This document shows, in pieces, positions 51,295-62,810 of a DNA stretch of 64,000 nucleotides. The position numbers and the translations under genes were made by a program. A model generated the notes under the pieces. The model saw nothing but the letters and a program-made list of their open reading frames with translations. It made no database searches and was not told the DNA's origin. Source of the DNA: Knufia peltigerae. Its lineage: Eukaryota; Ascomycota; Eurotiomycetes; Chaetothyriales; Trichomeriaceae. The stretch lies in contig JAPDRN010000061.1 in assembly GCA_030247855.1 (NCBI GenBank), positions 141,880 through 205,879 on the forward strand. The letters are read 5' to 3'. Position 1 is the first letter of the stretch. Each line of letters starts with the position of its first letter.

Positions 51295-53772
51295 ATGGCT
51301 ATTATCGACTACAACCACAGGCCCTCCTCCTATAGCATGGCCGCCCTGGAGGATAGGTTCGAGGTGATCAAGGAGATAGGAGATGGCAGTTTCGGGAGTG
51401 TACATCTTGCCAGAGTTAGGGCAAATGGCGCCAGTGTTGCTCGACGGAATACGATGGTGAGTGAAGGACGACCTCATTTGAGTGCATCCAAGCTAATCTT
51501 CTCCTAGGTTGCCATCAAGACGATGAAGAAGACGTTCGAGTCGTTTTCACCGTGCTTAGAACTCCGAGAAGTCATCTTCCTACGAACCCTGCCGACACAT
51601 GCCCACCTCGTCCCTGCCCTTGACATCTTCCTCGATCCGTTCAGCAAAAAGCTCCATATTTGTATGGAGTACATGGATGGTAATCTTTATCAATTGATGA
51701 AAGCCCGCGACCACAAATGCCTGGATGCCCGAAGTGTGAAGAGCATCCTCTATCAAATCCTTTCTGGTCTCGAGCACATCCACTGTCACCACTTCTTCCA
51801 TCGCGACATTAAACCAGAAAACATTCTTGTCTCTACATCCGCACCTCACGATTCGCAATCTTCATTCAGCAGATATTCATCCCTCGTCACACCTCCATCA
51901 ACACCTCCGACGTATTCGATAAAGATTGCGGATTTTGGTCTGGCTCGAGAGACGCACTCAAGATTACCCTACACTACCTATGTTTCTACAAGATGGTACA
52001 GAGCTCCTGAAGTTCTTCTTCGTGCGGGTGAATATTCCGCGCCGGTCGACATCTGGGCCATTGGTGCTATGGCTGTTGAAATCGCTACATTGAAACCACT
52101 GTTTCCTGGAGGCAATGAAGTCGACCAAGTTTGGCGGGTTTGCGAAATCATGGGAAGCCCAGGAAATTGGTACACCAAGTCTGGCACCCGTGTTGGTGGC
52201 GGTGAATGGAGAGAGGGTACGAAGTTGGCCCAAAAGCTCGGCTTTTCGTTTCCAAAGGTAGGTTTTCACAACCTTTGTATGGCTTGTGCCTTATACTGAC
52301 CTTTACAGATGGCCCCTCATGCCATGGAGACGATCCTGCAGCCTCCACAGTGGTCTTTGGCGTTTAGTAACTTCGTAACATGGTGCCTGATGTGGGATCC
52401 CAAGAACCGACCAAATTCGAGACAAGCCATGGAGCATGATTTCTTCACAGATGCTGTTGATCCTCTCAGGCCGAAATCATCATCAAGATTGCTTGGCCGG
52501 AAACACTCAGATCTCAGTTTCAGGTCCAAGGATACCACTGAAACACCCACTATCACATCGAAGGCTTCCTGGTTCCGGAGATCACTCATCGCTCGAGAAA
52601 GTGCCCCTGTTGTCCCTCAACATAATCCCGAGCCCAAAGTGGTACCACAACAAGAACCCGAGGGTCTAGTCAGCAGACTTCGCCCTCAGGCGAATAAGCG
52701 TGCAACGTGGACCAATGGCACCAACCCTGTCGGGGCCGCACCAATGCCCATTCTGCCATCCATTCGACCCATTTCTCCCTTGCCGAATGCTGTTACAGCT
52801 CAGGCAAGTTCTGCCTTTACTTCTCAACCAGAAGCTAAGCCAAGTTCCAAGGCCACGGAAGAGAAGTCGAAGAAGATTGGCAGACAATTGTCGCTCAATT
52901 CCCATGGCAACCATTACGCGGACCTTCACCGACAAGAAGCCGAGCGAGCATTAAATGCCAACAGTGGCTTGGTCTCACCTCCTGGTGGCCAAAAGGAGAG
53001 CTTCTTCTCGCATTTGCGGAAGCGAGCAAGGCGGTTCTCTGGCAGACACGGCTTGGCGTCACCCAGCGGTGATGACGTCGAAGCGAATGCCGCGAATGTG
53101 CCGTGGTCGAATAGATCCTCTCTCATGGTCGATAGTGTTATTCCTGAGACCAACCAGGACTTCTCGGATTTGGACAAAATCTTGCAGAACGTGAGATACA
53201 GCCTGGACCGTGAAGAAGCAGAAGCCGCCTCGAGAAGCCATTCGAACATCAAGAACAACCAAGGATCTTTGAAGAGAACTCACTCTGTGCCTCGCTCAGA
53301 AGGTCGACGATCCAGCGACAATCTTGGACAAAATGTGACTAACTCGACAACTCGGGCACGGCGCCCGCCCATCCAAGCCAATCAGTATGAGACGCCTGAG
53401 GAGGCCGACGAACTGCTAGATGAAGTTCTGAGGTCTGCTAACCGTGCCGTGAGACGTCTGGACCAAAACACGAATACAAAAGAACAGCCACAACGACAAG
53501 TTCTGGCACAAAAGGATCATCACCGACAGTCATTACCACACCCATCGAGCAACCATGCACTGCAGGCTGCATACTTGACTCCATCGCCATCCGCCAAAAG
53601 GAATGGTGTGCAATTCAACCCAACACCGGCTCAGCCTTTGAATATTACCAAGAAACGTAACGAAAACGAGCATGTAAACTCCCTCTGGCCTACGCCGCCT
53701 TATGAGGAAAACGAATGGGGAGCAGCGGCTGCCAACTCTATTTTCGCAGCTGGAACATCCATCTACCGATAA
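51295..53772 (+). CDS. IME2: Ime2/MAK-type serine/threonine kinase
   Basis: Three exons: 51295-51456, 51508-52257 and 52309-53772. The introns are both 51 bp and the product has 791 residues. The kinase domain (about 22-345) has the Gly loop IGDGSFGSV, VAIK (Lys58), the catalytic HRDIKPEN (Asp154), ADFGLARE, and the TxY activation loop Thr210-Thr211-Tyr212 before VSTRWYRAPEVL. This TxY plus VSTRWYRAPE form is typical of the RCK/MAK family to which yeast Ime2 belongs. Ime2 drives meiosis in yeast. The Aspergillus homologue (ImeB) affects light-dependent sexual development. An insert of about 20 residues rich in Ser/Pro lies between the catalytic loop and DFG. The 440-residue tail is Ser/Arg-rich and probably regulatory. 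An internal start at 51337 is possible. Confidence 0.93.
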
Positions 53773-54648
53773 AAACAGATCTATCCGACCGACCACACTC
53801 GTTTCAAACCTGAAAAGTTCCTAGTCTTGACTACCTGACGAAAATCGTGTTCCTTGATATCCTGTACGAAAAGACAAAGAGTGTTGTCACCTATGAAGGT
53901 GTTTTTGAGTTATTTTGGCGTTGGCAGCCTACCACGGCTTTCTTTTTTCCCTTTGGGCAACATCGAGTTGCTGCTCTTTCCTTGCCTGTTAAACTTTGAT
54001 ACTCTCCTGTGAGCCGCGGGCTCACCATGCCTGGTTATTGCATTTGATTTTGGGCTTCGCGCGAACGAACCGAGAGTTAGTGAGGACAAGTTTTTGTATG
54101 GACTGCATTTTGGGTTTTGCCGGCGATGATAGTGGCGACCTTGTCAGCTTGAACAGCGACGAAGAGATTTCCATTTGTTAATCCTCCTCATGACAAAAGA
54201 GGTTGTACAGCTAGATATATCAATATGTATGGAAAGGACTGTTGGCGAAATAGGAACAATACTGTTGGGCCTAGTCTAGGATTTGCATAGATGACTCGTC
54301 TTTTAAGAGGACAATCGATGCATCAACTGAGATCTTTCTGCTCTGTCTGTCTGGTAATTTGACTTGTGTCGATGTTCTCTGGTCTTGTCGTAGGCGTAGG
54401 AGCAATTTGGTTCCCTACCTTGGATATGGAGCATGTACTGTAAATCCGTCCAGAACCGTTGCCAAGACCTTTTTGCTTTTGGCCGTTACTTCTCTCCGTA
54501 GAAGTACTAGGTACGCCTCAGAGGAACTACTTCTCCGTCGACACTGGCAGCCCAGAGAGACACCATCAGATTGTTTTTTCTTCTTTGAAATACTACTTCC
54601 CCGTTTTCCGAATCTGACGAGAGACGTCATACTAAATACATCCTGGCG
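53773..54648. other. Noncoding between the kinase and a mitochondrial-protein gene
   Basis: 3' flank of the kinase gene and promoter of the next gene. No coding signal I can support. Confidence 0.5.
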
Positions 54649-55695
54649 ATGGCATCCCGAGGGGCAACGCTCTCGGTGTACTGCCATACTTGTCTGCGCA
54701 GTGCACTCCGCAGCGCCAGCACCACCAGCAGCTCCGGCCCAAAACATGCTGCGGCATTACAGATCCCACCCGCGTCGAGAAGGTCACTACGGGCAATGAA
54801 GAGCACGAGCTTGTCGTTCCACAGAACGGCGTCGACCGACCAGAAACCCGTCGTCCTCGAACAGCCGGACAAGTTTCGACCGCCGTCGCACCCTTCGAGA
54901 TTGAATGCCCGCCGGAGGACGACTACGACGTCGTTGGGTGGCGTGGGCGGTGGTTACAACCAGGGCACGACGGAACAAGAGAAGGAACGACAAAAGACGA
55001 GGACGTATCCTCACATGTTTCCTGAAAAGGGATCATTTATGCATTGGTTCTTGACGGACCGATGGATTCATATTTGGATCACAATGGTACGCTTGCCTCT
55101 TTTTTGGGGGGTTTGGCCTTTCTTTTTTTTTTGCTCTGGCGCTGGGTGTATATATCGAGTATGCTCATGTGTATGATAGGGAACCTTGACCATCCTCGCC
55201 GGCATCACACTCACACAGACCTTTGTCAAGACCTCCCCTTACGCTCACCTCCTCCCCCCCATCTCGACCTTGCCCTTTCACCCGCTGGACTACCTGCGGG
55301 AATACATGGCCGTGGTCCGGCTCCACATCGACTACACGACCGCACAAGCCAACGAGAGCCGACAGCAAAAGATCCTCGACGCCCAGAAGCGCCGTTTGTA
55401 CCGCCGCGCCCACGGCATGGAGGACCTCGACGCCCGCGAGGAACAAGGCATCGACGTGAGAGGGTTGGTCCCCTGGGACGACGGCCTGACCAACGCCGAG
55501 CGCGAGCGAGGCGGCAGGGAGGACGCCGTCACCGGGCGGGACGTGCTCGCAAAGGGAGGTCAGCTCGGTGACGACGTGGACGAGTTTGCCAGAAGGATGA
55601 GGGAGAGGAAGGAACGCGGCGAGCCCGAGGAGGAGGAGGAGCAGCAGCAGCAGCCCGAAAGGCGGAAGAGAAAGCTCTGGTTGGGCATTTGGTAG
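54649..55695 (+). CDS. Probable mitochondrial single-span membrane protein
   Basis: Two exons, 54649-55086 and 55180-55695, with a 93-bp intron (GTACGC donor, ATAG acceptor). The product has 317 residues. The N-terminus (MASRGATLSVYCHTCLRSAL and on to about residue 60) is Arg/Ser-rich without acidic residues, as in mitochondrial presequences. After a linker comes WFLTDRWIHIWITM|GTLTILAG, a hydrophobic segment completed across the splice and probably a membrane span. Then follow LLPPISTLPFHPLDYLREYM and a highly charged C-terminal helix region with Glu and Gln runs. Similar proteins occur in other filamentous ascomycetes as uncharacterised. The function is unknown. Confidence 0.75.
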
Positions 55696-56594
55696 AAAAG
55701 TAGAAAAAAAAACACAAAGCATATTTTCTCATTTCAGATAATCACCACGGCCAGAAAAAAAAATGGATCAAGAACAAAACAAATGGTGTCAAACAGACAG
55801 ATGTGAGAGAAAAGAAAACCAGCAGGTAATAAACACTTCTGCTGTATGTACAGAGTATGTGATGTATATGGTATATTCCATCTTGACAAAATCTTCTTGC
55901 CTTTACCTGATTTTGCATTTATATACACGGATAAACTTCCCCAAAGCTTTTCTCTGTATGCCAGTACCCACGACCGACCAGTGCCTACCAAGCTACCCAA
56001 GGTACCACTTCAGGTAAGGTAGGCAAAAAGCTATTCAGGATATGTATTCCCACACTTTGCCGGTCACATCTTCTCAAGAACATAAACTGTAAAAAATTTT
56101 GGACTCCAAGGGGGGTGTGATTTCTCGTGATCCCTGAGGGGGGGACGGTGACTGGGTTGTCGAAAGGGGGAAAAAGAGAGAAGGAGGATCGCGAGGAGAG
56201 GGTTGATGAATGGTGTCGAGTCCCGCTTTTTTTGCTCAACCATTCGTAAGATATAAAGGATGGCTTGAGATCGAGAGAAAATCCGCCATGCTCGAATAAA
56301 AAAAGCATGCACACCTTTTGTAAATTGTTCTCTCCATCGGAGAGTGGGAGGACTTCGGTAGACTGTGTATACAAGACCAACACCAAACTCATCATGGCAG
56401 TTGTGAATGGTCTGGCCGAAATGTTATATTTTCATTTGTTCCAAGTTTCTGACGCCCAGTATCACTCCTTGAAGGAATTTTATGCCGGCTTGCGTAGAGT
56501 GATCTTTCTTTTCGGCTGCACAGGGCGAATCTGGAGAAAATACTGCCACCTGGCTGTGTACTATTTTCATCATCTCTTGTGACTTGTGCAGGTC
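55696..56594. other. Noncoding between convergent genes
   Basis: 3' flanks of the mitochondrial-protein gene and RIB1, AT-rich. No gene is supported. Confidence 0.5.
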
Positions 56595-57896
56595 CTACTC
56601 GCGAATCATATGTCCCATACGGCCGATCTTGGTCTCGAGGTATTTTTCGATCTCTGCTCCTCGGACACCCTTCGCTCCCGACGTCCGCCACGCGATCGGG
56701 ATCATTGCGACCCTCTCGCGGACGCGGACTTCCTTGTTGGGTCCTTCGACCGCCCTGACCTTGTCGGGGTTGTTCGTCAGGAGCCTGATGCCTCGCTCCT
56801 CGGGGGGTTTCTGTGCGTCGGTGTCGGTCCCCAGTCCGAGGTCCTGGAGGATGGCGGTCGCCAAGCCGTACGTCCTCGCGTCGGCGGGGTGTCGAAGCAA
56901 AAGGTTGGCTTCGACCGTGTCGTTCCCCAAGTCTTGGAGGTTGTACGCCTTCAACTTCGAGGCCAGGCCGATCCCCCGTCCTTCTTGTCGCAGGTACACA
57001 ATGACGCCTCCGGGAGAACGGGGGAGTGACATTAAACGGGCCGCCTCGTCCAGTTGCTCTCCACAGTCACATCGAGCGGACCACGCCGTTTCGCCTGTGT
57101 AGCATTCCGAGTGTATCCTTACCAGGGGTGCTTTCCCGGAGGCTTTCGGATCCAAAGATTCTAGCACCGGCTCGAGGCCAGTTTCGCCCTGCTTTCGAGG
57201 CTGTCGTTCGAGGTCCTGCATGCTCACAGGTGACTGTACGGGAGCAGCAGCAGTGGGCTGCTCTGTTTCTCCTTCTTCTTCTTCTGACACGGCAGCTTCC
57301 TCGGGAACCGTGGTGACGTTCTTCAATGCAGAACCACTTCTTGTACGCTTTCCGAGTGGGCGCTTCTTCGGTTCCGGGTCAATTCTCGAACTCGTACGTC
57401 CTGGTCGAAGTCTCCCAACGTAGGCCCCTCTGATCATACGGTCCATCTCCGTTTCCCCAGGCCTTTCGGCGTCCAAGCTGCGACTGCGAATGTTGTTGCC
57501 AAAAACGATCGCCAAATGCTCTTTATTGTCTGAATCGTTCTGATACAAGTGTAGGAACATTTCCGCACCAGAAGTTGTCGGTATCCTGGCCCGCACCAAG
57601 CACTCCACGTTCGGTAATCTCTCTACCAACCGTGGCTGTTTGATAGAAGGCTCGTCGAGCGACGTATCGACTGGGGTCGATTTAGGTTCGGCGTGGAGAT
57701 GGCGAGACGGTGTCGCAGCGCCCGGTGTTGCGGGTGGAGTGAAGGCGGGCGATAACAGATTATTTGGGAGGCCCGGAGTCCCAGGTCCATCTTCCTGAAG
57801 TTCTGACCAGTTACTCAAATAACCAGCCGAAGGTCGTGGGACCGGGGAGATCATCGGAGAGGCATGGGAGGGAAGATCTTCGGTCGGATGGGCCAT
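56595..57896 (-). CDS. RIB1: GTP cyclohydrolase II (riboflavin biosynthesis)
   Basis: A single-exon protein of 433 residues from the ATG at 57896. The enzyme converts GTP to 2,5-diamino-6-ribosylamino-pyrimidinone phosphate, formate and pyrophosphate, the first step of riboflavin synthesis. The domain begins [20 protein letters not shown] (about 98-117) and [16 protein letters not shown]. It is interrupted by a Lys/Glu-rich insert (about 165-255) and resumes at [20 protein letters not shown]. The zinc ligands are Cys265, Cys276 and Cys278, and the GTP-binding [11 protein letters not shown] follows at 301-311. The insert also exists in yeast Rib1, though it is longer here. The Pro/Ser-rich N-terminus (1-90) is likely disordered. 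The C-terminus ([13 protein letters not shown]) agrees with fungal homologues. Confidence 0.96.
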   Translation of the reverse strand: MAHPTEDLPSHASPMISPVPRPSAGYLSNWSELQEDGPGTPGLPNNLLSPAFTPPATPGAATPSRHLHAEPKSTPVDTSLDEPSIKQPRLVERLPNVECLVRARIPTTSGAEMFLHLYQNDSDNKEHLAIVFGNNIRSRSLDAERPGETEMDRMIRGAYVGRLRPGRTSSRIDPEPKKRPLGKRTRSGSALKNVTTVPEEAAVSEEEEGETEQPTAAAPVQSPVSMQDLERQPRKQGETGLEPVLESLDPKASGKAPLVRIHSECYTGETAWSARCDCGEQLDEAARLMSLPRSPGGVIVYLRQEGRGIGLASKLKAYNLQDLGNDTVEANLLLRHPADARTYGLATAILQDLGLGTDTDAQKPPEERGIRLLTNNPDKVRAVEGPNKEVRVRERVAMIPIAWRTSGAKGVRGAEIEKYLETKIGRMGHMIRE

Positions 57897-58286
57897 GATG
57901 GCGGCGGGAGGAGGGGCAATGATAGATAAAGATCTGCTGGGTTATATCAAACAAAACAGCATCTCGGATATATGTAACAGTACGAGTATGTAGAAGCAAT
58001 TTCACAACAATCCGAGTTGTATTCTTTCAAGTATCGGGAAAGAGGGGGACGACAACGACGACGACAATGGAAGTGGAGGGAATCGAATCATTTCGCAGTT
58101 TTTGATTGATTGATTCGATGCTGACGAAATCGGAGCCTCGGTTTGCACTCCGCACTTTTTCTTCTCATCATTATTGCTTGGTCATTCCGCACCTGGGAAT
58201 TGGGTAATAAGCCACCCGCTTACGAAGGACCTCGAGTCGTTCAATCGAGACACACAAATGCCCCGATCGAAAATATATCACCGAGC
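57897..58286. promoter_or_regulatory. Shared divergent promoter of RIB1 and an NTF2-like gene
   Basis: 390 bp between the two start codons. It contains an ACGACGACA-type repeat (58046-58063) and TGATTGATTGATTCGATG at 58101-58120. No recognised operator. Confidence 0.5.
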
Positions 58287-58733
58287 ATGCCCGCGACCAG
58301 TCGTCGAGACCTCCTCTCTGCCGCCCAGGCATTTTGCAACGCTTTCGCTGAACAAAAACCTCCCGAAGACATCTTCAGCCATTTCTCGTCCTCGGATGAC
58401 GTTCTAGCCCTCGAGCATGGCTTGCCACAGCTAGCGCCCTTTCTAGGCAGAGATTTCCGGGGTCAAGATGGTATTCGAGAGTACTTTCAGCTCCTCTCTG
58501 AGACCCTGAATTATGAAAACATGCGCTTCAGCAATTTCGTGGTCGACCAAGAAGTGTCAAAGGTATCATGTCGCGGAGAGGCGAGGTTCGTCTGGGCTGC
58601 CACTGGCCAAGGCTGGGATGAAGTCTTCACCTATGTCCTCGAGTTTGACGAGCACAACAAGGTCAAGGTATACGAGATCTGGGCAGACACCGGCGCTGTC
58701 TACCTAGCTAGCAGAGCCGAACTAAAGCAATAA
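58287..58733 (+). CDS. NTF2/SnoaL-fold small protein
   Basis: A single-exon protein of 148 residues starting at the ATG at 58287 (MPATSRRDLLSAAQAF). The longer open frame upstream has no ATG. The pattern is an N-terminal helix (LLSAAQAFCNAFAEQKPPED), then FSHFSSSDDVLALEHG, then GRDFRGQDGIREYFQLLSET, then alternating strands (FSNFVVDQEVSKVSCRGEAR and VFTYVLEFDEHNKVKVYEIW). This is the cone-shaped NTF2-like/SnoaL fold common in small fungal proteins. Some relatives are cyclases or isomerases and others bind ligands. No conserved catalytic Asp/His pair can be pinned down, so the function stays open. It shares a divergent promoter with RIB1, which does not by itself suggest a common pathway. Confidence 0.82.
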   Translation: MPATSRRDLLSAAQAFCNAFAEQKPPEDIFSHFSSSDDVLALEHGLPQLAPFLGRDFRGQDGIREYFQLLSETLNYENMRFSNFVVDQEVSKVSCRGEARFVWAATGQGWDEVFTYVLEFDEHNKVKVYEIWADTGAVYLASRAELKQ

Positions 58734-58834
58734 AAAGAGAATGTGTGGTGTGTGAAAATAATATTGTACTCATAATCATCTGGGCCCTAACTGGGGATCA
58801 AGCCCTTCGCAGTATCAAATCGTCATCGTCAAAA

Positions 58835-59954
58835 TCATCTCATCCTTGGGTCCAAAACAAATCGTACATCGACAAGCATCTCCTTATCATCCTCGTCGAA
58901 TTTCAGACTGTACATGGTCTTTTGAAAACTCTTGACCTTTGCTCGATAGAACGTATCGGTGTCGGGATATTTTGCGTAGACGTTGGCGCCAGTTGAGAAC
59001 TGGGCGTTGGTTGGCGTGGTTTGTGGAATGGGTACAAGATCCCTGGCTGTTGCTTTTCGAACCGCCTGTTTGCCAGAAAGGTCGTCTTCTGGATCTCTAA
59101 CGTCGTATTGAACACTGCCAGCACATTAATGCATGCCACGCTTGGGCTGAGGCAGACTTGACTTACGGTTTCTTATCCTGCCACACCTTCTTGATGATGC
59201 CATGAATACCAACACCTTCTTCTTGTTCTTGCTGATCCTTGGGGTACTTATAAAATACTTCAGTTCCAGCAACAAGTTGACCAGTTCGCTCTGCTTGAAC
59301 TCCTTTATGGACCTCGGCTCCTTCATCCTTTGTAGCAGCTGCCGCTCGGTTTTGGCTGGCCGTGCTTGAACTTCGCTGTGAGGCTCCCTTGACGCGTTTC
59401 ATCATCTCCAAACGTCCATCTCCAGGGCTGGGCCCAGGCGATTCAACCACGATGTCGGACTCAACGACTGGTCTTTGATGTTTGCGAGATTTGCCCCCTC
59501 CGTTTCTTGGGGCAGGCTCATCCGCAGATTTCATAGTCGCAAGGATAGCAAGATTGTTAATAATGTCCTCGTCATCATGTACCTTTTTTTCGTTCTCTGC
59601 GCACTTGAGCATTTCTCGGTACAGAGCATCGAGTCTTCGGTGGTTATCAGGGGTAGAATCTGGAGTGCCATGTCATTATCAAACCCTGTGAGACTTTTCA
59701 AAACGAACAAAGAAGGCGTGATGCGTGAAATAAGATGCAGCCAAGACATAGGCTTGGATAGAGCACTTACGTCCAGCTGTCTTGATGTCTTCTTCCAGAG
59801 TCATGATATCCTGTCCTATTCGTTTGGACTGATCGTTATACCCTTGTGCTTTCCGCAGACCCTCAATGACTCGACTCAGGAAATCATTTTCAAGATCTGC
59901 TTCCTTGCCTTCACGGCTGCTCAGACCACGTCCGCCCCGAGGTCGGCCGCTCAT
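58835..59954 (-). CDS. SGF29: SAGA-associated factor 29 (double Tudor protein)
   Basis: Three exons: 59771-59954, 59167-59659 and 58835-59114. The introns are 111 and 52 bp and the product has 318 residues. The N-terminal half is helical (FLSRVIEGLRKAQGYNDQS, then LDALYREMLKCAENEKKVHD, restored across the first splice). A Ser/Arg-rich linker precedes the C-terminal tandem Tudor (SGF29C) domain: LVAGTEVFYKYPKDQQEQEE, then KKP|VQYDVRDPEDD over the second splice, ARDLVPIPQ, GANVYAKYPDTDTFYRAKV and YSLKFDEDDKE. SGF29 reads H3K4me2/3 and recruits the SAGA acetyltransferase module to promoters. The aromatic residues around YDVRDPE and TFYRA match the histone-binding surface. Nuclear. It is divergent from the phosphomannose isomerase gene. 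Confidence 0.94.
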
Positions 59955-60576
59955 TTTATCTGCTGTGGCGACAAGAATGTAACAAACCCGGAACAGTAAA
60001 GCCACGTAAATCTAAAGATGTGAGGGTTTTGTCCTTTTTTTGTCTCTCCTTTACATTCCACAGAGGCGCGCCCCAAAATGTCTCGGTATTGGTAACAAGG
60101 TGGTCGCGATGAAGACGTGTTTGTGTCTCCGTGCGGTTAATTAGCCACGACTTAACACTTTCATATACCAGCGCGCGGCAACTGTAGACATCTTCCAAGG
60201 CTATGAGATTAGAAATCTGAAAACGGGAAGAGTATGAGACTACAAGGGTGGTAGAAGGGATCGCTCCCTCTACATCCTAGGCGATGGCTGATTCCAAATA
60301 GTAATTGGCTGCAGGTCTATACGTTGCAACAATACATCACAAAGCGCAGATTTTCCTACGGTGGATTGTATCTGCTCCCCGGGTCATCGCCTGGTCTGGC
60401 CAATGGACCAGACACGTTGGCACAAAAAGGAGTGTATGACTTCAAGCCACATAGGTTGTTCACCGCCAGGAGAGATTTTCTTTTCAGGATACACGTATCG
60501 TGTTAAGAATCAGACAACCACAAAGGATCGCTCGTCATCACAGACCCTCAGATAGAAGTCTCTCAAAGGCATCAGA
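59955..60576. promoter_or_regulatory. Divergent promoter of SGF29 and phosphomannose isomerase
   Basis: 622 bp between start codons. No repeat or known operator stands out. The sequence near 60062-60075 (GAGGCGCGCCCC) is GC-rich. Confidence 0.45.
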
Positions 60577-62061
60577 ATGCAGGTTCCTCTTATTCGACTG
60601 CAGTGTGGTAAGTCACACATTTTGTTCACTTCACCTTTACGGTAGACTAACATTATACAGGCTGCAACAGCTACGATTGGGGTGAGCAGGATATTATATA
60701 TACACAGTACTGTCGCCTGACTAACTGCCACCAGGAAAGAAAGGTAAAGATTCGGCAGCCGCTCGCTATGCTGCGGCCACGCCCTCCGACACATTCTCCA
60801 TCCAGGAAGATAAGCCATATGCTGAGGTAGATTCTTACCCGTCATGCCTCTCCCGACAAGCAGCTCACATTTACAGTTATGGATGGGCACACACCCGTCT
60901 CTTCCCTCCAAAGACCTGTCTACTGGCCGCTCCCTCTTGGACATGGTAGTCGACAATCAAGGTCTGATGGGCACCGATATTGCGACCAAATATCAGAATA
61001 AACTGCCCTTCCTCTTCAAGGTGCTGTCCATCGCAAAAGCTCTATCCATCCAGGCCCATCCCAACAAAAAGCTGGCGGAGAAGCTCCATGCCAAAGACCC
61101 CAAGAACTACCCAGACGACAACCACAAGCCTGAAATGACCCTCGCCATCACACCATTCGAAGGTCTTTGCGGCTTCCGTCCTCTCAAGGAGATCTCACAC
61201 TTTCTATCAACCATCCCCCCTCTGCGATCCCTCGTCGGCGAAGAAGCATCGTCGGCTCTCGAGAAGGTCGCATCGGACTCCAACGCCTCTGTGGCAGGAT
61301 CCAAATCCGCCCTGAAATCCGCCTTCAGCACCCTGATGAAGTCAGACCGATCTGCAGTCGCGTCCAAGTCCAAGGAACTCCTATCGCTCGCCGAGTCCGG
61401 CGACATCACGCCTGGACCCAGTGTCAACACGACTCCCGAGTTGTGCGAACTCGTCACACGCTGCAACAGCCAATTTCCCGAGGACATTGGCCTCTTTGTT
61501 CTCTTCTTCCTCAACTACGTCAAACTCTCACCGGGTCAAGCCATGTACCTCAAAGCCGACGATATCCACGCCTACATCTCCGGCGACATTATCGAGTGCA
61601 TGGCGTCGAGCGACAATGTCATCCGCGCCGGCTTCACGCCCAAGTTCCAAGACGTCAATACTCTTACGGACATTCTGACGTACGACCACGACCCCCCGGA
61701 GCAACAACTCCTCAAGCCGACGGACTACCCCTACGTGAAGCTAAACCAGGCCGCGTACAGCAGTGGAAGTGAGAGTCTGTTGTACGACCCGCCCATCGAG
61801 GAGTTCAGCGTCGTGCGCACCGTGCTCAAGAAGGACGGGGCGAAGGCGACGTTCGAGGGCGTCGCGGGCCCCAGCATCATCATCTGCACCAGTGGCCAAG
61901 GCAGGATCAGCGTCGGTCCCAAGACGGAGGAGATCAAGGAGGGATGGGTGTACTTTGTCGGTGCGACGGCCGAGCTCGTGCTTGAGAGCACCGGCGAGGA
62001 ATTGGTCACTTTCCGCGCATTCTGCGAGATTGACGATAGTGCCAAGGAGAATGGGCATTGA
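60577..62061 (+). CDS. PMI40: Mannose-6-phosphate isomerase
   Basis: Four exons: 60577-60607, 60661-60681 (21 bp), 60735-60826 and 60877-62061. The introns are 53, 53 and 50 bp and the product has 442 residues. The short exons rebuild the type I PMI N-terminus: [24 protein letters not shown], then [19 protein letters not shown]. Zinc and substrate residues lie in [30 protein letters not shown] and [15 protein letters not shown] (Gln/His, Glu and His ligands). The enzyme interconverts fructose-6-P and mannose-6-P, feeding GDP-mannose for cell-wall mannan and glycosylation. It acts in the cytosol. The length agrees with fungal homologues (yeast 429). The intron-rich 5' end is typical of this gene in filamentous ascomycetes. 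Confidence 0.96.
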
Positions 62062-62810
62062 CTATCTGGGGCCCATGCTGATGTTAAAGGGAGAGGCAGG
62101 CTTTGAGGCGTGGGGTTCCCCCACGAGCAAAAGTGAATCAAGGAAATGCGCCATGAGAAACTGTTGATGATGGGAAACACGAGCATCACGAGTAACATGG
62201 ATTCAGTCAGGTATTTAGATATGAGTGATGGGGAAAATTCAATTGGGCTACAAGAAATGATCTATAAATGTCCAGTCCGGCGGGGGAGTTCTGCGTATGT
62301 GGTGTGTCGGTGGTGGACGATACTCTCACTCTTACAAGTAACGCGATATCCAATAATTTTCTCCGCCCCTCGTGAAGAACACTTGCGATCATTCGATACC
62401 TAGCGAGTAGTGATCGGCCGATATTCGTGACAGTAACTGAATACCTTGGCCAAGGTTGATGAAATGAGGAGAAATAAAGAAAAGGGTTTCACAGCATTTG
62501 ACCCAGTGACACACCGATGCCTGATTTGTAATGGAAACGTCCAAAGGTCCGTCGTCACTTTGGACTTTTCATTTTCAACATACACAGAGTAAGAAATCAT
62601 TCCATTGAGAATCCTCGGACATTAATAATATCAACAGAGGAGTGTTGCAGCTTTCTATCTATCTATCTGATATCAAGTATATACAGAAGAGTTGCTGTGA
62701 GTAAGTCAAGAGACCTCTTTTTGGAATCTTATCGTCTTTCTATATATCAAAACAGCGGCGATCATCAACCGCAAGCCAAAGCCCCCTCCCTCTCGCAGCA
62801 CGAGACAAAA
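62062..62810. other. Noncoding between PMI and the Gal80-like gene
   Basis: 3' flank of PMI and promoter of the next gene. A short (TATC)n tract lies at about 62656-62668. No gene is supported. Confidence 0.5.
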